The notes under the pieces were generated by a model. It saw only the letters and a list, made by a program, of their open reading frames with translations, was not told the origin of the DNA and ran no database searches. Positions 59,001-64,000 of a stretch of DNA of 64,000 nucleotides are shown one piece after another. Each line of letters starts with the position of its first letter. The first letter of the stretch is position 1. The stretch is taken from the NCBI GenBank assembly GCA_949152475.1, contig OX424561.1:3720001-3784000 (forward strand), read 5' to 3'. The translations under genes were made by a program, and so were the position numbers. The stretch comes from Terebella lapidaria (Eukaryota > Annelida > Polychaeta > Terebellida > Terebellidae).

Positions 59001-61564
59001 AAAAATGTTCGTAAATGTTGCTGGAAACACATTTTCTGTATGGACTATAGTACGAAATCAAATTACACATCACAAAGGTACATAAAGAGAATCTTATACA
59101 TGATTTTGAGAAAAACTGTCTGAATAGATTTAGACAAAATGGCCACCAAAGACAAATTTCATCGTTTTTGACCTTCCAAGGTCATTATAATAATGAGCAT
59201 TTTATAGTCTAGGATCACCAACTCAAGTCGGTCTCTCTGACTGCACAATTATTATCCCCGGCAGACCTGTTCACTCCGACACATACTCAACCTCAAATTG
59301 CCATCTCTGTCTATTGCCAGGTGCCCAATTATACTGTTTGGGTGAACAGCATACAGCAGCGCAGGTGAATGCACAAACAGGGTCACCCATCCATGTATTA
59401 CCCACGCCTAGCGTTGCTTAACTTCGGTGATCTTACGGGTACCGGTGTGTCATGCGCTACAAGGCCGTCATTGAAGGTCAAATTCAAGGTCATCACTCAA
59501 ACCGCAATATATGGTTTCCCATTTGAATGTGCCATTACTTAGGCTCTATCTTCAAGTGTTCTATGAGTTTACTCTGCACAGCTCCCATTATGAAGGAAAA
59601 TTGGGTGAAATTTTCTAAGTCCAAAAAATTTTTCAATGGCCAAAAAAAAATTTTTTTTTTTTTTGCTGGAAATGGCTCAAAACGAATAGTGACTTGATTT
59701 GGGACAAAAAATTTTTTTTTCGCCGACCCGTCAAAAAATCAAAATGGCCGCCACACGCAGACCGGCAATTCAAGGGCAACGAAACTTATACACATCATAG
59801 AGGTACATGAGGGGAATGTTTTAAAACAAAAATCTCAAAACTGATCAGACAGTTTTTGAGAAAATGGCCATCAAGTCCAAAATTGGTCATTTTTCGACAA
59901 AAAAAGGTCGTTTTGACCTTCCAAGGTCATTGAAGGTCAAATTCAAGGTCATCACTCAAACCGCAATATATGGTTTCCCATTTGAATGTGCCATTACTTA
60001 GGCTCTATCTTCAAGTGTTCTATGAGTTTACTCTGCACAGCTCCCATTATGAAGGAAAATTGGGTGAAATTTTCTAAGTCCAAAAAATTTTTCAATGGGC
60101 AAAAAAAAATTTTTTTTTTTTTTTGCTGGAAATGGCTCAAAACGAATAGTGACTTGATTTGGGACAAAAAAATTTTTTTTCGCCGACCCGTCAAAAAATC
60201 AAAATGGCCGCCACACGCAGACCGGCGATTCAAGGGCAACGAAACTTATACACATCATAAAGGTACATAAGAGGAATGTTTTGAAACAAAAATCTCAAAA
60301 CTGATCAGACAGTTTTTGAGAAAATGGCCTCCAAAGTCCAAAATTGGCAATTTTTCGTCAAAAATGGCCGCCAAATCGGCAAAAACGATTCAATCAAAAA
60401 AATTAAAAAAACGTCTTTAGATACTGGCCCAAGGTATGTTCTGACAAATTTATGGGGAAATTCATCACGTCAAAAAAAAGTTACAGACCCGGACGGACGA
60501 CGGACGGACGACGGACGACGGACGGACGACGGACGACGGACGAAATACCACGACAATAGCTTATCGGCCCAAAGGGCCGGTAAGCTAAAAAGGTCATTTC
60601 CGAAGCAGTCACAAGATTTGAAACAAGTCCATGCAGACTGACCTCAGCTCTGCGCAGGTAGTGTTCCGGATTGTTCGGCTCGAGTTCCACCGCCTTCGAG
60701 AAATCATCTATCGCTCGTGTGGCTAGCTTTGTCTGTGTATGGGGGGTAATCGGTCTATTTTCAGAACAGTCAGGGTCACAAGGTCATTGGTACAGATAAG
60801 ATATCGAACTTCTTCATGTTCATACTGACCACAAGACCTTTTCTTGCATACGCCATCCCTCTTCCGTGATACGCCGAGGCTAAGTTTGGATACTCCTACA
60901 GTACAGATAGTAAACAGATACAGGTTACGGTATTACCGTACAGATTACATGTTTGAGATAACCAGGGTGAACAGTATCATGAATTCATGAACACTGCTCG
61001 TTTGCAAGAGCATCATGCTACTAACTCTACATATCTATCACCAATACACATGTACATTTTACCTTTACAAGGAGAGTAAAATATTCAACGGCTTCATCTA
61101 CGAGGCTCGCTCCCAGCAAGACCAGACCATAGGCTGCAAGCATACATGTGAGAATTTTTATTTTTACTTATATCCAGTGAAACATGGTAAGTATGATTTA
61201 TAAATGCGTGATACATGCAGTCACATGACGTAACATCTCAAGAACAACAATGAGTAAAATTTAGATGTTCCTTAAGTGTGTTATGGTTTCCGTTATTACA
61301 AACATACATTATGTGTACGGAAATATCCTGATGACCATACAAAGATTTCTACAACAAAAATTATTTAAACGAAACACTAAACATTTACTCCATGACAGAG
61401 AAACTCATGCGAGACTCCTATGGGTTTCTGATGTACACAGTTGTGGCTCCTGCAAGGTTTCACAATAACCTTCCATTGTTCTACTCACCAATCCGTGTGT
61501 CTGCATTGAAGTCGCCAGTGGGAACCGGTAACAGTTTGTTGTCCACAATATAGCTGGCATACCT
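53002..61564 (-). CDS. TTC13: Tetratricopeptide repeat protein 13, partial at the N-terminus
   Basis: Twenty-two phase-consistent exons, minus strand: 61564-61489, 61133-61063, 60895-60830, 60732-60643, 58760-58641, 58433-58317, 58218-58136, 57938-57797, 57429-57325, 57213-57147, 57049-56931, 56773-56733, 56555-56384, 56208-56175, 56041-55897, 55174-55091, 54751-54670, 54542-54433, 54192-54060, 53780-53622, 53373-53294, 53137-53002. They encode 743 residues plus stop; human is about 860, so roughly the first 120 lie beyond the window. The first 300 residues are TPR helices (AIDDFSKAVELEPNNPEHYL, YDDAMLNVERAIDLDTDNSR, AIEVFKDLIAKYPQNYDAHA). The C-terminal part has the TTC13-specific GISWKELFDIAVRYRRLVNP, PVFWLDGMPE and LILSLVYYFLNLSPLSHGTS. 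TPRs bind protein partners. The biochemical role of TTC13 is poorly known. Confidence 0.93.
55365..55890. repeat. 31-bp minisatellite in a TTC13 intron
   Basis: About 17 copies of a 31-bp unit (plus strand core GGTAAGTTATGAGGCTGACA) run up to seven bases from the exon 56041-55897. On the gene strand every unit contains CTGTCAGGTCGGTGTCAGCC, which matches the exon-intron junction GTCAG|GTCGGTGTCAGCC itself. On the other strand each unit carries CAGGTAAGT, a perfect donor consensus. Confidence 0.9.
59187..59466 (-). mobile_element. 5S rRNA-derived SINE (SINE3-like)
   Basis: A 280-bp insert bounded by the 6-bp duplication GTCATT (59181-59186 and 59467-59472). Comparison with the duplicated, empty site near 59920-59935 confirms the boundary. 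On the minus strand, 59448-59381 reads ACACCGGT, GATCACCGAAGTTAAGCAAC and TGGATGGGTGACC, matching 5S rRNA through its internal Pol III control region (box A, intermediate element, box C). The roughly 190-bp body is unrelated to 5S, and the 3' end is ATTATTAT, a LINE-like tail. 5S-headed SINEs (SINE3) are known from fish and a few other animals. The partner LINE is not identified. Confidence 0.75.
59471..60345. repeat. 459-bp internal tandem duplication of copy 2
   Basis: Sequence starting TTGAAGGTCAAATTCAAGG at 59471 repeats from 59930 with few differences, including poly-A/poly-T tracts and AAAATGGCCGCCACACGCAG. The first unit is complete and the second runs into the unique right part. Confidence 0.85.
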
Positions 61565-63350
61565 CTGGCAGATACAAGGGAAAATATACGGAAATATTAT
61601 TTACTCGGTGGTATCCTCATTGCAAAGACACTCCTGATTATACGATTTGTACCAAGTGATAATCCTATATACTCAATGTTGGACAGGGAAAGTCTATATT
61701 GGACGGCAAAAATGTATATTGGACGATGATTTTTAGATTTCAGATTTCTATCCTTTATTAGAGTGACCAGAGCACATCATAACGTAAACATCATAACAGT
61801 ACAAAATACAAAAAACATAGTACTCCCAGCCTCACAGGGCTTATCAGTCACTACAAAACTACATACAATGTATTGCAAATGTGACAGGTTTTTTTTACAA
61901 ATAACGTTACAATGCATTACATATTAAATCATTTCTATGTTTCATACATTCACACAGGTATATAGATAAATATTTCTGACATGATGAAGCAAGTTTTACA
62001 AATTTGTCTTGGTCGTTGTACGATGTTGTGCTTATCAGCCAATCAGAGTGTATATTGCATGTGGGTTTCCCCACTGGGTTTCTCTCAATAAAAAAGAATG
62101 AGGCTTTTGTTTGTTTTGAGTCTGTGAAAAATATAGCAAATGTTGGGTGTTGAGAGTCGTCCAATATACAGTTTACGGGATTCAATATGGCATTTCTTCA
62201 TTACGTAAACTGTTAATTGGACTCAGCATCCAACATTTGTATAATGCTGCCCTCATTCTTGATAAAGATGTTTCTGTTGGCATTACATGTGGTGTTTATT
62301 CTCAGACGATTGAGGTCTTATGGAGGAATTAATTTGTTGGAATTGTTAATTTGTCTGTATCAGTTGCACACAGGTATATGGTAACTTCTCTAGCATTGAA
62401 TACATGTTAATCTATTTTGTGAGCCCAAATAAAAATCTCTGAAATACACATTGCATTCCACAAGCATACATGTAGACATGCTACAGTCTTAGTAGGCGGA
62501 ATTTTGTCCTATTCATTTCATTTTATCTCACACACTAGACATCTGAATACATATGAATCTACCACATTGAAATAATTTTATCTTTTCCTTTTTCCCCTCC
62601 TGTTGCCTGTATTAGGAAAGTGATCAATGTTTCTTAGCCATATATAAGCAGCAGACCCACAACATATGCAGCTAATGGGAGTTTTAACTTCTCCTATATC
62701 ATGTATATCTTGCATATCCACATGTCACGTCTGTGTGACTGATTCAATATTGGTCGGCCCAGGCTCGCAATCTGGCTTTTAGTCACAACAAGGGATATGT
62801 CTGTAATTACATTTCTCCAATAATCAGATCGGTTTTCAAGATCAGTTTTCAACTTCTTGCAGATGGTTTTTCATCCACAAGAAGCTGAATTCAGCTCTGG
62901 AATTGATTTTTAAGGGAAATATATCAATGATTTGAGAGGACACATGGGGGCAGTGAGCAGGTTGCCATAGCAGCACATGTCCACTCACAGGTGGGGCCAG
63001 TCACAGGAGGATGGGTAGGGTTGTTTACTGGGGTGGGGTGGGGGGCGGGGCGGAGATGGGTGGCCATAGTTCAATGGGGGGGGGGGCTGGAGGGGGGGGG
63101 GGGGGAGGATAGCAGGATTGGGATAGTTAACATGATCTATGGAATTGAAGGTATAGTCCCCTCATCAGGGTAAAAATCACCATGACAACAAGCTCAGTTC
63201 ATCTGTCAACACATTCATGTTTCTCTGCTGTTTTCTTGTAAATTTATACCGGTAGTATATATATATTTCATCTCTTGGAAAAATGGAGATCATCAGATCT
63301 TTGAACCAATATTAACAACATTTTCTCAACTAAATATATTTGTTTTGAAA
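61565..63350. other. TTC13 upstream intron
   Basis: No exon was recognised between the first visible TTC13 exon and the window end, so the N-terminal exons probably lie beyond 64000. A G-rich block at about 62990-63110 has many G-runs and is potential quadruplex DNA on the plus strand. Confidence 0.5.
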
Positions 63351-64000
63351 CTAGACATAAAAGCCTATAGGCTTTGTGGCATCCCCCAATTTGTTCTTAT
63401 AATTTCAAAGAAAAAAGGATACATAGGCCATTGTAAGTGGGTAAGAGTGAGAGCTCATCAGACAGTTTCTTACCAGAACTGCTTTCTATCATCTTGGCAA
63501 CTTGTCCCACCAGACATTTGCCACCCAAAATGAATGGACAATTACCCAGATGTAAAATGATACGTGACTAAAAAATGCTGTGTCATCTTGGCCAATTTTG
63601 TGATTTCAAAACTTGAACAATACAGTGGAATTTTCACATTCATATTATAACCAAAGGCAAACATTTCCCAGCTAACTAAAACAAATATGATTTGGTCATT
63701 GCATGTGGAATAGAGTTGAATAACAAAACATTCAAACAATACATGTTTGTACAATATAAATGTAGACCGGGCAAATCATTCCCCAAGCAAGTTGGGTCAT
63801 TTGTGTTGGCTTATTAACCAACTATTGTATTCTGTGGGATGTAACTTCATTCATTTACCATGTACACACACTAGTGAACCAGGCTTTAGAGGGGGGGGGG
63901 GAGTGGGGATTATGCATGGATATGAGCCTAGGGTCATGTTGGACATGCTAGTTTTACTGCTGTATCACTTGTCAGGCATGACTGAGCAGGGCTGGCTGAG
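63351..64000 (-). mobile_element. Helentron-like element, copy C (runs off the window)
   Basis: Inverted relative to copy A. The 3' terminus CTAG is at 63351, the palindrome AAAGCCTATAGGCTTT at 63360-63375, and the rest matches 3996 back to about 3256 with high identity. The 5' end lies outside the window. Confidence 0.75.

Larger units (their letters stand above)
58901..60587 (+). mobile_element. Hairpin-ended AGGTCA-rich element, copy 2
   Basis: Left hairpin AGCACC-AAG-GGTGCT (58901-58915), then TAGCTTACCGGC (58917-58928), inverse of the right terminus GCCGGTAAGCTA. Right 31-nt hairpin at 60557-60587 (arms TAGCTTATCGGCCC and GGGCCGGTAAGCTA, loop AAA). The interior shares the CGATTCAAG-GCAACGAAA block, AAGGTCAAATTCAAGGTCAT and a GGACGAC run with copy 1. 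It includes a 459-bp internal duplication (59471 and 59930) and is interrupted by a 5S-derived SINE. It lies in a TTC13 intron, antisense to the gene, and has no coding capacity. Confidence 0.7.

Noticed and set aside
59381-59448. Functional 5S rRNA gene
   Set aside because: Only the internal control region is 5S-like; the 5' and 3' parts of 5S are missing. The flanking body and target duplication identify a SINE.
59994-60641. Frames of 81-105 codons in the hairpin-ended element copy 2
   Set aside because: They arise from duplicated non-coding sequence and homopolymers. The equivalent frames are not maintained in copy 1.

Overview
This is eukaryotic nuclear DNA from a marine invertebrate animal. 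The genes have many short exons with GT-AG introns, the intergenic DNA is AT-rich and full of tandem repeats and mobile elements, and the proteins are animal-specific (a homeobox gene of the HLX class, YLPM1, TTC13). I cannot fix the phylum. The frequent TACATGTA and TAGGCCTA words fit a lophotrochozoan or an invertebrate deuterostome.

Layout. (1) 290-1266, plus strand: a two-exon crotonase (enoyl-CoA hydratase family) gene closest to a bacterial-type subgroup. (2) 1.5-16.9 kb: a repeat-rich interval holding a 180-bp hairpin MITE, a Helentron-like element (2675-3996), a 34-bp minisatellite, a 5'-truncated LINE tail, a decayed XPG/FEN-like nuclease gene, and a young gag-bearing LTR retrotransposon (8911-15358) with near-identical LTRs and no visible pol. 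(3) 17195-32463, plus strand: YLPM1, 20 exons placed by splice phase, about 1726 codons. It has a huge Pro/Gly-rich exon with an expanded seven-residue repeat and a conserved C-terminal P-loop domain. A second Helentron-like element with a 148-bp tandem array sits in its largest intron. (4) 35.7-36.1 kb: an unrecognised GC-rich open frame. (5) 36.4-39.9 kb: a nest of elements. A 137-bp-LTR mini-retrotransposon (minus strand) has its 3' LTR split by a 2-kb insertion with a 7-bp target duplication, and that insertion carries a hairpin-ended element full of AGGTCA half-sites. (6) 40191-46787, minus strand: the HLX homeobox gene, four exons, with an eh1-like motif. (7) 46.8-52.1 kb: intergenic DNA in which I see no gene. 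(8) 53002-61564, minus strand: 22 exons (743 codons plus stop) of TTC13, whose N-terminus lies beyond the window. Its introns contain an exon-junction-derived minisatellite and a second copy of the hairpin-ended element, itself carrying a 280-bp 5S-rRNA-derived SINE. (9) 63351-64000: the end of a third Helentron-like copy, inverted relative to the one at 2.7-4.0 kb.

The genes do not form a pathway: fatty-acyl-CoA chemistry, nuclear RNA-associated protein, transcription factor, and TPR protein. Their linkage is still informative, because HLX and TTC13 lie on human 1q41-42 while YLPM1 lies on 14q24.3, two regions that share many vertebrate whole-genome-duplication paralogues. The most novel material is the pair of hairpin-ended elements whose terminal stems differ by compensatory base changes, together with the 5S-derived SINE inside one of them.
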